Below the pieces are notes generated by a model. It was not told the DNA's origin and searched no databases. It saw only the letters and a program-made list of their open reading frames with translations. From assembly GCA_013140575.1 (NCBI GenBank), contig JABFSN010000057.1, positions 1 through 37,374 on the forward strand: a DNA stretch of 37,374 nucleotides. The letters run 5' to 3'. Positions 22,236 through 33,300 of this stretch are shown here, in pieces; position 1 is the first letter of the stretch, and every line of letters begins with the position of its first letter. The DNA comes from Phycisphaerales bacterium (GTDB lineage: Bacteria; Planctomycetota; Phycisphaerae; UBA1845). The translations under genes and the position numbers were made by a program.

Positions 22236-25200
22236 ATGGCGAGGGGGTCTTGCCGACCATGCAAGTGCATCCGACGTGTAGTTCTGTTGGCGGCCCTTGT
22301 TTCAGGTGGTGAAAAAACCCGGGGTGCGGTCGCCGACGAGCCCGTTGCCGCGGTATCGGAAATCAGCTTGCGCGACCAGTTGGGTCGCTCCGTGACGGAC
22401 GCGGGATTTCAACCGGCGGCCGATTTGAACGGCGACGGGGTGATCAACATCCTCGACGTGTCCCGGTTTCGGCGGGCGGAAACACAGGGGGCGGCGCCGG
22501 GGCCGTTTGTCGCGGGAGGCGCGGAAGCGATCGTCGCCGAACCGGCGGCGAGCTTCGCGGCGGCCGGCGACACGGTGTCCCTGCTCTTCCGCCTGGCGAA
22601 CAACACGACGCCGCTGCTGGGCTACTCGCTGGACGTCCGGGTCGCGCCGACAGCGGGGGCGGCAGGCGCCATTGCGGCGGATGTCGTGGCCACGAATTTC
22701 TACGACGTTCGCAACGTCATCACCCAGGCGCCGGGTCCGGTGCAACGCGATCCCTTTTTCAGCGTCATTCAGTCGAGCGCGTCGGGCGGCGTGTTCGTGA
22801 ACACCATCACCAACGACAACTCCACGGTGACGGCCATCGACCTCGTCAACGATGCGTTCGCGCAGGTAATCCTGGACGTGTCGGCCGACGCGTGCGGGAC
22901 GTTCGTCGTCCAATTGGGACCGGCCACGGCCATCGCGGACGGTTCGGCAACGGCAATTCCGTATACCTACTCGGCGGCGACGATCACGGTGGAATGCGGA
23001 CGATGCTGTTTCAACATCGGGCTTTCCCAACTCGGTTGCATCGACGGAGTCACCCCGGGGCAATGCGGCGATCAAGCGGGCATCACTTGGTTCACGGCCG
23101 GCGAATCGTGTGCGGGCGCGCTCGACTGCGACGGCAATAACCTACCGGACGACTGCGAGTCCTATGAAGACTGCAACGGCAACGGCGTACACGATGCGTG
23201 CGACATCGCCGACCAGAACTCGGCGGACTGCAACGGCAATGGAGTGCCCGATGAGTGTGACATCGCGTTCGGCGGAGTCGCGGACTGCAACGGCAACGGC
23301 GTTCCGGACTCGTGCGTTGGGGTGGCCGCGCGGACATACGACATCGCGTTGGCCGACCTGCTGAACGTCCCGACCGCCTGCGGCAATGGATCGGTATACA
23401 ACGCCTGTTCGCTGAACCCGGGGTTTGTGTGGATGGACACCGGATCGGGATCGGTGATCAGTGTTCAAGTGTCGTTCAACGTCGGGGTGGAGTGCCTGGG
23501 GATCGGAACGCCGCACCCGACGAGCCTGAACGGGATTTCGGGACCGGGCTACGCCGTTCCGATGGTGTTCTGCGGCTGCGATCCGACGTCGGGGTATGTC
23601 ACCACGCTGGTGCCCGATCCGACGACCTACCGGGTCGGCGAGCTGAACACCTTTCTGATCACGGGTGCGTCGGCATGTCTGGGATTCACGCCGCAGGCGG
23701 CCTGGAGCGGCGCGTACGCCCGGGTGACGGTGACTTACGGACAGGAGGCCGACTGCAACGCGAATGCGATTCCCGACGACTGCGAAATCGCGGCCGGGAA
23801 TGGTACGGACTGTAACGACAACGACGTCCTGGATGCGTGCGACATTACCGGGGGCACGAGCATCGACTGCAACGCCAACGGAATTCCCGATGAGTGCTTC
23901 TCGGGCGGGTCGATCGTCACAAACATCCCGCTCGGTCAGCTTATCAACATGGGAACCACGTGCGGAGGCGGGTGGTACGGGTGCACGGCGTCATCGCCTC
24001 CGGGGTTTACGTGGACCGATACGGACACCCGGCCGGCGACAAACGTGCGGGTGGAATTGAACGTGGGCGTGGAGTGCCTGTCCACCGGTGCATTGCACGG
24101 CACGATGCTGAACGGCGCGGTCGGACCGACGTTTGCGGCGGTGAGTTATTGCTCGTGCGTGGCCACGCCCGGCCGGCTGGTGGTTTTGGATGTGAATCCG
24201 TCGAGCTATAACGAGGGGGGTTCGAACACCCTTGTCATCAATACGACCGCGTGCGTGGGATTGGTGCCGCAGACGGCGTGGGGCTCGGGTGTCTTTGCGC
24301 GAGTGATCGTCGAGCGGGCGTTCGAGGCGGACTGCAACGGCAATGAGACTCCCGACGACTGCGACATTGCCGGCGGACAGAGCGAAGACTGCGATGCGGA
24401 CGGCATTCCCGACGAATGCGAACCTCCGCCGGGAGACTGCAACGCCAACGGTGTCCCGGATAATTGCACCGGAACCACTTCCATCACCTACGATATCACC
24501 TCGAGCAGTTTCACGACAACCCCGGACAACTGCGGCAGCGGCCCGTTCTCCTGCAACCCGACTTTCGGTTTTCACTGGCCCGACATCGGGGCGGGCAACG
24601 TGACGGGCATTGATCTGGAATTCAATCAGGGCGTCGATTGCGCGGCCGTGGGCACGGTGCATGCGACGTCGCTGAACGGCGTTCCGAACGTGCCCTACGC
24701 CACCCCCACGACGCATTGCAGTTGCACGTACACGCCGGGAACCGCGGTAAACCTCAATCTCGCCCGGAATTCATACCTGGTCGGCGCGACGAATACGTTT
24801 TTGGTGACCGGCGACTTGGACTGTCTTGGGTTCGTGGCGAATCCGGCGTGGGGGTCCGCGGTCTATGGGCGCGTCACGGTGAGTTACGCCGGTGAGTTGG
24901 ATTGCGACGCGAGCGGGTCGCCGGACGACTGCGATGTGGCGAGCGGCGCGGCCATCGATTGCAATGACAACGACGTTCCCGATTCGTGCGATGTCGGAGA
25001 GGGGTTTAGCGAGGACTGCAACGCCAACGTCGTTCCGGATGAATGCGAGCTTGGGGCAGCCAAGGGCGCTATTCTGCCGGCGTTGAATCGCGGATGGTGG
25101 AGCAGCACCGGACTGCACACCGCGTCCAACAACAACACACTGACCGGCGACTTCTCGACGGGGCTGCGCTATTCCTCGTATTTCACCTTCGACGTCTCGG

Positions 25201-27320
25201 ACGTTCAATCGGTCGTGGGCAACCCCACGCTGCGCCTCGAGCTGGAGCGGTACTCAAGCCCGCATGCAACCGAGACGTTCGCGGTTCGGGACGTTTCGAC
25301 CAAGGCAGCGCCGCTGGAGGCGGATGGGCCCAACACGGCCATCTACCAGGATCTCGACACGGGTGACGTCTATGGCACGGTGACGGTGAAATCCACGGAC
25401 ATTGGGAGCGTTCTGGTGATACCGTTGAACGCGGCTGCACGGGAGGATGTGGAGAGCGCCGACGACTATTTTTCCGTCGGTCTGCAATTGACTTCGGGCG
25501 ACGTCACGGGAACGTCGGAATGGGTGCGGTTTAGCGCAGCGGGCGAGTATCGAATTCACGAGCTGGTCGTGGTGACCGCGAACGATTGCAATGCGAACGA
25601 GATCCTGGACGAGTGCGATATTGACGAGGGCGCCAGCGAAGACTGCAACACCAATGCCGTTCCGGACGAGTGCGACCTCGACGGCGGCTCGAGCGAGGAC
25701 TGCAACGGCAATGACATTCCCGACGAGTGCGAAACCGGACAGACCGTTGTCTACAACATCTCGGCGTCAAGTCTCCTCAATGTGCCGTCTAATTGCGGCT
25801 CCGGACCCTACGGGTGCGTCGGTCAACCGGGTTTTCGATGGACCGACACTGGTTCCGGCCCCGTTGCCAATGTCCAAATCCAGTTCAATCTGGGCATGAA
25901 CTGTTACAGCACCGGGGTGCCGATCGGCCTGAGGTTGAATGGAACCCAATTCGGAAGTCACGTGAGCACGCAGTATTGCAACTGTAGTGCGACGACCGGC
26001 GTACCTGTAACCGTGACCGCGCCGCCTTCGACATACCTGGTGGGCGGGTCGAACACCTTCGCGTTCAAAACCGTTACCAGTTGCATTGGGTTTACGCCGC
26101 AGGCGTCCTGGGGCGGCGGCGTCTACGCCCGCGTCAGCGTGACCTACGGCACGGTGAGCGACGTCAACAGCAACGGTGTGGCGGACGCCTGCGAAAAGGT
26201 GCTTTACGTTAATCGCACTGCGACGGGCGGCGGCACCGGCAACGACTGGGCGAATGCGTTTACAACGGTCAGCAGCGCGATCGCCGCCTGCGTTCCCGGG
26301 AATCAAATCTGGGTGGCACAGGGCGCTTACCGAACCGGCGTCGGCTATACGATGCGTGACGCATGCTCGATGTACGGCGGTTTCCTGGGAACCGAAACAT
26401 CGCTGGCGCAGCGAAATCCGGTGCTCTACGAGACCATCCTCAGCGGCGATGCGTCGACCAATGACCCGGTCATTACCGACAATGCGAACCATGTGCTATC
26501 GATCAACTCCGACGTCGATCCGCCCACGGTTTTGGACGGATTCACCATCGCCGCGGGTTACGCCGACGGCGCCAGTTCCTTCGACAAGTCCGGGGCCGGC
26601 GTGATCATCCTGGGCGGCGACGCGGACCTGCGGCGACTGGTGTTCCGCGACAACGCGGCGCTCACCAGCGGCGGGGCGCTGTACCTCTCCGACGGTGATA
26701 CGGTGACGCTCGATCGCTGCGTGTTCCGAAACAACCGCGCCGTGGTCAGCGGCGGGGCCGTGTATCTGACCGGATCCGACTCGACCTTCGTCAATTGCCT
26801 GTTCCATAACAACACGGCGACGGGCGTGCCACCGCAAGGGGCGGGCGGCGCTTTTCACATTGTGGTGAGCAATCCCCGACTCATCAACTGCACCATGACG
26901 CTGAACACTGCCGCCAGCAGCGGCGGCGGAATCATCAACGACTTCATCGCCGGCGGGAGCAGCCCGGTGCTGACCAATTGCATACTGTGGAACAACAGCG
27001 ATTCGGGCGGCGCGGACGAGTCCGGTCAGATGCACACGGCCGCCGGAACTCCGGTGGTCACGTATAGCGACTGGCAGGGGCATGCCGGCGGCGCCGGCAA
27101 CCTCAACGTCAATCCCAATTTCGGCGCTGTCTATCAACCGCTGTCTCCGTCGCCGGTGATCGACGCCGGCAATAACGCCGTGCCCGGGCTGCCCGCGTGG
27201 GATCTGCTGGGCAGCACGCGCATCCGAAACGGAACCGTCGACATGGGCGCATACGAATACCAATCGGGCGCTGCGACGGGTCAGCTTGAGGGGTCGGCCG
27301 GGCGTCGGGGCGGAAGATAG
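22236..27320 (+). CDS. Giant secreted protein: calcium-loop repeats, fourfold Cys module and C-terminal beta-helix
   Basis: About 1694 residues, start placed at the ATG at 22236 because R-R-V-V-L-L-A-A-L-V-S-G-G then gives a signal peptide; the ribosome site is poor. The order is as follows. A single dockerin-like loop (A-D-L-N-G-D-G-V-I-N-I-L-D-V) comes first, then a cohesin-like beta domain (nt ~22530-23000). Blocks of D-C-N-G-N-G-V-P-D-E-C-D-I calcium loops, similar to thrombospondin type 3 repeats, follow. Four copies of a ~135-residue Cys-containing module (nt ~23333, 23914, 24482 and 25745 onward) are separated by those blocks. A different beta domain (nt ~25070-25560) is next, and a C-terminal right-handed beta-helix of the choice-of-anchor Q type (nt ~26200-27270) ends in V-D-M-G-A-Y-E-Y. 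No enzyme motif or cell-wall anchor is visible. It is likely an extracellular structural or adhesive protein stabilised by calcium. Confidence 0.85.
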   Translation: MARGSCRPCKCIRRVVLLAALVSGGEKTRGAVADEPVAAVSEISLRDQLGRSVTDAGFQPAADLNGDGVINILDVSRFRRAETQGAAPGPFVAGGAEAIVAEPAASFAAAGDTVSLLFRLANNTTPLLGYSLDVRVAPTAGAAGAIAADVVATNFYDVRNVITQAPGPVQRDPFFSVIQSSASGGVFVNTITNDNSTVTAIDLVNDAFAQVILDVSADACGTFVVQLGPATAIADGSATAIPYTYSAATITVECGRCCFNIGLSQLGCIDGVTPGQCGDQAGITWFTAGESCAGALDCDGNNLPDDCESYEDCNGNGVHDACDIADQNSADCNGNGVPDECDIAFGGVADCNGNGVPDSCVGVAARTYDIALADLLNVPTACGNGSVYNACSLNPGFVWMDTGSGSVISVQVSFNVGVECLGIGTPHPTSLNGISGPGYAVPMVFCGCDPTSGYVTTLVPDPTTYRVGELNTFLITGASACLGFTPQAAWSGAYARVTVTYGQEADCNANAIPDDCEIAAGNGTDCNDNDVLDACDITGGTSIDCNANGIPDECFSGGSIVTNIPLGQLINMGTTCGGGWYGCTASSPPGFTWTDTDTRPATNVRVELNVGVECLSTGALHGTMLNGAVGPTFAAVSYCSCVATPGRLVVLDVNPSSYNEGGSNTLVINTTACVGLVPQTAWGSGVFARVIVERAFEADCNGNETPDDCDIAGGQSEDCDADGIPDECEPPPGDCNANGVPDNCTGTTSITYDITSSSFTTTPDNCGSGPFSCNPTFGFHWPDIGAGNVTGIDLEFNQGVDCAAVGTVHATSLNGVPNVPYATPTTHCSCTYTPGTAVNLNLARNSYLVGATNTFLVTGDLDCLGFVANPAWGSAVYGRVTVSYAGELDCDASGSPDDCDVASGAAIDCNDNDVPDSCDVGEGFSEDCNANVVPDECELGAAKGAILPALNRGWWSSTGLHTASNNNTLTGDFSTGLRYSSYFTFDVSDVQSVVGNPTLRLELERYSSPHATETFAVRDVSTKAAPLEADGPNTAIYQDLDTGDVYGTVTVKSTDIGSVLVIPLNAAAREDVESADDYFSVGLQLTSGDVTGTSEWVRFSAAGEYRIHELVVVTANDCNANEILDECDIDEGASEDCNTNAVPDECDLDGGSSEDCNGNDIPDECETGQTVVYNISASSLLNVPSNCGSGPYGCVGQPGFRWTDTGSGPVANVQIQFNLGMNCYSTGVPIGLRLNGTQFGSHVSTQYCNCSATTGVPVTVTAPPSTYLVGGSNTFAFKTVTSCIGFTPQASWGGGVYARVSVTYGTVSDVNSNGVADACEKVLYVNRTATGGGTGNDWANAFTTVSSAIAACVPGNQIWVAQGAYRTGVGYTMRDACSMYGGFLGTETSLAQRNPVLYETILSGDASTNDPVITDNANHVLSINSDVDPPTVLDGFTIAAGYADGASSFDKSGAGVIILGGDADLRRLVFRDNAALTSGGALYLSDGDTVTLDRCVFRNNRAVVSGGAVYLTGSDSTFVNCLFHNNTATGVPPQGAGGAFHIVVSNPRLINCTMTLNTAASSGGGIINDFIAGGSSPVLTNCILWNNSDSGGADESGQMHTAAGTPVVTYSDWQGHAGGAGNLNVNPNFGAVYQPLSPSPVIDAGNNAVPGLPAWDLLGSTRIRNGTVDMGAYEYQSGAATGQLEGSAGRRGGR
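23122..26190 (+). repeat. Coding repeats: calcium loops alternating with a fourfold module
   Basis: D-C-N-x-N-x-x-P-D-E/D-C-D/E loops occur in clusters at about 23122-23315, 23749-23898, 24331-24470, 24897-25050 and 25586-25733, with a last loop near 26158. Between them lies a module with the shared features C-G-x-G near its start, G-F-x-W-x-D-x-G, E/N-C-x-x-x-G-x-x-H/I and a closing A-W-G/S-x-x-V/A-Y-A/G-R-V-x-V-x-Y, present four times. The copies differ by many substitutions, so they are old duplications. Confidence 0.8.
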
Positions 27321-27370
27321 GTTGGGCGCAGGTGAACAGGCAAACGCGCACGAGAGGTGCTTGACGTTTC

Positions 27371-27377
27371 GGGAGGT
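27371..27377 (+). promoter_or_regulatory. Ribosome binding site deciding the start of the 2959-aa protein
   Basis: GGGAGGT six bases before the ATG at 27384. It favours this ATG over the GTG at 27357 and gives a clean signal peptide. Confidence 0.75.
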
Positions 27378-27383
27378 CGATTC

Positions 27384-30300
27384 ATGCCATGGAGCCATCG
27401 CAACCGGAGTCGATTGTTGTGCGCGGTTTGCCTGCTGCTTGCGTCCGGCACTGAAGCGCAGGTCGATCTGTCGGAAGCACGGGAATTGGCCAATGACATT
27501 CTCGCCGCGCGGGCGATCTCCGGACCGACCACGCAGGGCGGCGGCGGCGTGCTGTACGTGGACGGGGCATCGACCGGGCCGGTGCATGACGGGTCGACCT
27601 GGTGCAAGGCGTTTGTATATTTGCAGGACGCATTGACGACGGCCGCGGGATCGGGCGGCGCGATTTCCGAAATCCGCGTGGCGGCGGGAACCCACAAACC
27701 CGACCGCGGCGCGGGACAGACGCCGCTGAACAAGAACGCCACGTTCAATCTCTTCTCCGGCATCTCACTGAAGGGCGGGTATGCGGGGTGTTCGGCCGCC
27801 AATCCCGACGCCCGAGATTTTCAAACGTACCAGACGATTCTGTCCGGCGACCTGGCGGGCAATGACGGACCGGGATTCGTCAACTACGGCGACAACAGTT
27901 GTCACATTGTCAGGGCTTGGACCGTCCTGAACGTGGCACTGGAGGGATTCACAATTCAGAGCGCCGAAGGCGCACTCTGCGGCGCGGGCGGCGGGATTCT
28001 GAACGCGGGCAGTGGCCTCATCGTCCGGTCGTGCGTCTTCCGCGACAACCGGGCGCAGGCCGGGAGCGCCGTCTACAATCTGGCGACGAACGCCGGCTTC
28101 GTCGACTGCCAATTCGTTCGGAATCGCTCGACTGCCGGCAACGGTGGCGCGATCATCTCGCAGTTTAGTGCTGCGCGGTATACCAATTGCCTGTTTCTCG
28201 ACAACGAGACACTCTCGGGTCGGGGCGGCGCCATCTACAGCGAGATGGCACTCCTATCTCTTGGCCCCCCTAAACTCGTAAACTGTCGATTCATCGGCAA
28301 CTCCGCCCCGTTGAGCGGCGGTGCCATCCACAATCGATCCGCCGCGCCGATTTTGGTGAATTGCCTGTTCAGCGGAAACGTCACCCCCGGCGACGGCGGC
28401 GCCCTGGCAAATGTGGAGGGCGGCGATCCCGCGGACGCCGTGTTGGTCAACTGCACGTTTGGCGGAAATTCAGCCGGCGGCAGTGGCGGCGGTATTTTCA
28501 ACGACGGCGCGGTCTTGTCGATCACGCACGGTATATTCTGGAACAACACCGACGCCGGCGGTTCGGACGAGTCGGCGCAATTGCACAACGTCAGTGACCT
28601 GCCAATCGTAGACTACACCTGCGTGCAGGGATGGGTGGGCACGCTCGGTGGAATCGACAATTTCGGCGCCAACCCGCTGTTTGCGAACCCGGCCGGTGTC
28701 GACGCAGTCGTCGGCACGGACGACGACGACCTGCGGCTCCTCTCCAATTCGCCGTGCATCGACGTCGGCAACAACGCCCGCATCGGTCTCGACGTGACCG
28801 ACCTGGACGCGGACGGCAACATCGCCGAAGGCGTGCCGTTCGACCCGGAGGGTTCACCGCGCATCCTTGACGGCGACGGCAACGAGGAACTGGCCGGCAT
28901 TCCCGCGACCATCGACCTGGGCGCTTACGAAGCCGGCGAGACGCCGGGACCGAACCCGCCGCGCATCACGGCCATCCATCCCGCGGCAGGTCAATGGATC
29001 ACGGACAACGTCGGGCTGCCGACGTTTGCGATGACGTTCGACCACAACGTCTCCGTCCCCGCGGGGGCCGTCTCCGCGCGCGGCGCCGTCGCCGGTCCGA
29101 TCACCGGTTTCACCACGAGTTACGACGCCAACACCCGCACGCTCGCAGTGGCGTTCGACTCCGCGATCCGCGACGATCGCGTGACCATCGTGCTCGACTT
29201 CACGACCGCCGATTCACTCGGTCGCGCGCTCGACGGCGAAATCGACAACCCCTCGGCCGCGGGTCTTCCTTCCGGCGACGGCGTGGCCGGTGGTCAGGCG
29301 GTGTTTCGCGTCAATGTTCTGCAAGGGGACGCCAATCACGACGGCATTGTGGACGTTTTTGACCGCGCCATCATTCGCGTCGCATTGGGAAGCGCAATTG
29401 GCGGCGCCACGTACAATGCGCTGGCCGACTTAAACAGCGACGGCAATGTCAACGCGCTGGACGTGGGCATCTATTCGCTGGCCGAAGGCAACACGTTGCC
29501 GCCGGGCGACGGAACGACGCCCTATGTCACCTCCATCACGCCGGATCCGTTGTCCGGTCTGTCCGCCGATCTCGACGCGGTGACCGTTCATTTCAGCGAA
29601 CCGCTCGTCGTCGGAATCGGTCAACGCACGTGCTATCTAATCGACGCAAGCGGCGCCATTCACGTTCCCGCGACCGTGGATCTCGCCGCCGATGGACGGA
29701 GCGCCACGTATCGATACACGCCAGCGCTGCCGTTCTGCGGCGACTATTCCGTGCGCGTCAGCAACGCACCGGGCGACGCCACGGACACGCTGCTGTTCAC
29801 GCCGTCCGCGGCCGCGGTTCTATCGGGCTTGTCGGCCCCGCCCCCCGCGCCCGTGCTGGATGATCCGGCGCCCCTGCTCACCGACGACACCACCATCACC
29901 GTCAATGGGTCGGCACAGTCCGGTGCCACCATCGCCGTCAGCGGGCACGGCGGCGTGTGCGGCGTCATCGGTCAAACCGCCTGCGAAATCTCCGCCGGAC
30001 CAGACGGCACGTTTTCCATCGACCTGACCTTGGCCGTGAATCATGTCAACCACATATTCTTCTCGGCGATTTCCGCCTGTAACGGCCTCGCCGGCGCCCC
30101 CGTGACGAAAATCATCACCCACGACACGGAAGACCCATTCGTCTACATCGACTTCCCGCTCAACGGAGACGAAATCACCACCGCCACCACCGACGTCGCC
30201 GGCCGCGTGGCCGACTCCATGTCCGGCTCCATGGGTCTGGCGGTCTCCGTGAACGGAATCTCCGCGGCCGTTGACGATGGTATCGGCACCAACGGCACGT

Positions 30301-33300
30301 TTTTCCGCCCCACCGTTCCGCTCGTCGTCGGCGCCAACCTGATCACCGTTGTCGCCACGGACGCGCTGGGCAATTCCGCGCAGCATCAGGTCACCGTCAA
30401 CCGCGTAATGGTGGATCCCGACGATCCGGTCATCACCCGCGACACCGTCAATTCGGGCAATGGACAGTCGGCGCCCGTCCACGCCCTTGTCGCCAATCCG
30501 ATTCGCGTGCTGGTCATGGACGGCGACGGCACTCCCTTCGAAAACAAGGTGGTGACGTTCAATGTGACGCGCAGCGACGGCCTGTTGAACGCAACTCCGC
30601 CGATGACCGCCAACGACGGAACTCGAATGTTGCAGGTCCACACCGACGCGGCCGGCCGGGCGAGTGCCTACTGGCGTCTCGGAACCGATGCGGGTTCCGG
30701 GAACAACCGCGTCGAGGTGGTTTCCAACGGAGCCGCGGGCACCGTGGTGTTCTGCGCTTCGGCCACGCCCGGACCGGTGAACCAGATCAACATCGGATCA
30801 GGAAACAACCAGCGTGCGGAGGTGGGGGCCGACGCGCCGTTGCCGTTGCGCGTATGGGTCAGCGACGGCTGCAACGGCATCGCCGGTCAACCGGTCAAGT
30901 TTCAGGTCATTCGCGGCGACGGGCGGGTTAACGCACAGAACACCGTTGTCGTTTCCACGGGTCAGACCGGTCATGTGGAGGTCAACCTCACGCTCGGGTT
31001 CGCGCCCGGCAACAACACCATCGAGGCGTCCTTGGTGGAACCGCCGGGAACCCTGCCCGTGAAACAGCCGGCGCGGTTTCAGGCGTTCGGCCTCGCCCGC
31101 GACCAGGCCACCACGACGTTTGCCGGCGTTGTCTTCAGCAACGGCGGCCAACCGATCCAGAATGCGCAGTGCATCCTGACCGTTACCGGCCAGTTCTACG
31201 CACCAATTCTGACCGACGCCGACGGCCGGTTTCAATTCGACAACATCGTCCATTACGGGGCCGCATTCCTCTACATCAACGGCGCCAGCGCCACGCACGT
31301 GGGCGGTGTTGAATGCACGACGCCCGAAGGCATTGTCGCGCCCTGTACGTTTCCGTTCTTAACGTACGACACCATCGTTGTGCCCAACGCCGCCAATTCG
31401 CTTTCCACGCCGGTCATGCTGCCCCCGCTCGATCCGCGGAGCCGGGTGCCATATGACGGCACGACCGACGTGGTATTGCAGGTCATGACCGAAGACCCCG
31501 ACAACCCCGGGCAGTCCATAGTGGCCATTGAAGGACTGAAGATGCTGGTCAAGGCCGGTTCCGTGACCCTGCGCGACGGGGTCATTCCGACGCCGGCTTC
31601 GCCCGCCTATCTGTCGCTGAATCAGGTTCACGAAGACGACATCCCCATGCCCATCCCAGACGGGGCGTCGCCGCCGTTCGCCTGGACGGTGCAGCCGGCC
31701 GGCGCCCGATTCAATCCGCCGATTGAGATCACCTATCCGAACATGACCGGCCTGGCGCCGGGAAGCATCGCCTATTTCCTGAGCTTCAACCACGACACGG
31801 CGAGGTTCGAAATCGTGGCTTCGGCGCATGTGACCGAAGATGGATCGTCCATCGTGTCCGACCCCGGCGACGGGTTGGCGCTCGCGGGCTGGGGATGCAA
31901 CTGCCCGCCCTATTCGGTCACCGGCGATTGCTGCAGTGGTGGTTGCGATGACGATTGTTGTGATGGCACGTGCTGCGGTTGTTCGTGCTGCCCGGAAAAG
32001 TGTTGCAACGGCCAATGCTGCCACGACTGCTGCGGCGGAGAATGCTGCGACGGGGAATGCTGCGAGGGCGTCTGCTGCGGCCCCGGCGAAATCTGCTGCG
32101 ACGGTGAGTGCTTCAAGGGCGAACTGTGCAACGGCGAATGTTGCGAAGGCGAATGTTGCGACGGCGTCTGCTGTTCGGAGGGCGACACGTGTTGCGACGG
32201 ACAGTGCTGCGCCGGTCCCTGCTGCCCCGAAACCGGTGAATGCTGCCCCTCGACCGACAAGAGCTGCTGCGACGGCGAGTGCTGCGGCGGTCCATGCTGC
32301 GACGCAACCGGTGAGTGCTGCCCCGCGTCGGACAAGAGCTGTTGCAATAACGAATGCTGCGCGGGCTTGTGCTGCAACGACGTCTGCTGCGAAGCCGGCG
32401 ACGAAAGCTGCTGCAACGACAGTTGTTGCGAAGGTCCGTGCTGCCAGAACAACTGCTGTTCCTCAGGCGAGTCCTGCTGTGGCCCGTTCTGTTGCGCGCC
32501 GGGTAAATCCTGCTGCAACTCCGAAACCGGTCTGTGCTGCGACCCCGGCACGATGTGCTGCGACGGCGAGGACTGCTGTGAACCCGATGAAGAGTGCTGC
32601 AACGGCATCTGTTGTCCGCCCGATCAGATGTGCTGCAACGGCATGTGCCGCCCGGTCAGTTGCTCGTTCAGCGTCGATCCCGGCCACGGTTGTCCCGGAA
32701 ACACCATTCAGTTGGAATTGACCGGCACGTGCCGTCCGCCGTGCTGGAGCATGTCCCCGGCGCCGGAGGTGCAGCCGCAGCACGCCACCATCAGTGTCCT
32801 TGGCTCGATTCCGTGCGACAACGAGCCGCACGCCATCTACGTCTCCGTCGCCATTCACGACGACGCCCCGCTCGGCCCCATCAGCTTCACCCTCGTGGCC
32901 ACCGCGCCCAACGGAACGAAATGCCAGTCGTCGGGCACCGTCATCGTGGAAAACATCAATCTCGCATTCGACGGGCTGCCGGAAGAGACCGAGGAAGACC
33001 CCGGCGGCGTCTTGTGCGTTAATAACGACGACGACGACTTCGACGGCAAGGCCGACAAGCTCCATCCGGAACAGGTCGAGGGCGAGGACGATCTCAAGAC
33101 GCTCTATTTGTCACTTAACGGCCTGCCCGGCGGCGGCACGGCCACCCTGACCGGCGGCGGATCCCGCGTTCGAGTCTACGAAGGGCCCGAGAAGGTGGAT
33201 CTCGTCACGATTCCAGCCAGTTTCCCCAGCAGCGAGCTTCCCAAGACCCTGTGGGTCGAAGGCGTACAGGCCAGTTCCGCCGCCCGCGATGTCACGTTTG

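Noticed and set aside
31929-32665. TGC-rich tandem repeat considered as a CRISPR array or noncoding satellite
   Set aside because: No constant repeat with unique spacers; the frame stays open through it with coherent CC pairing, so it is coding.
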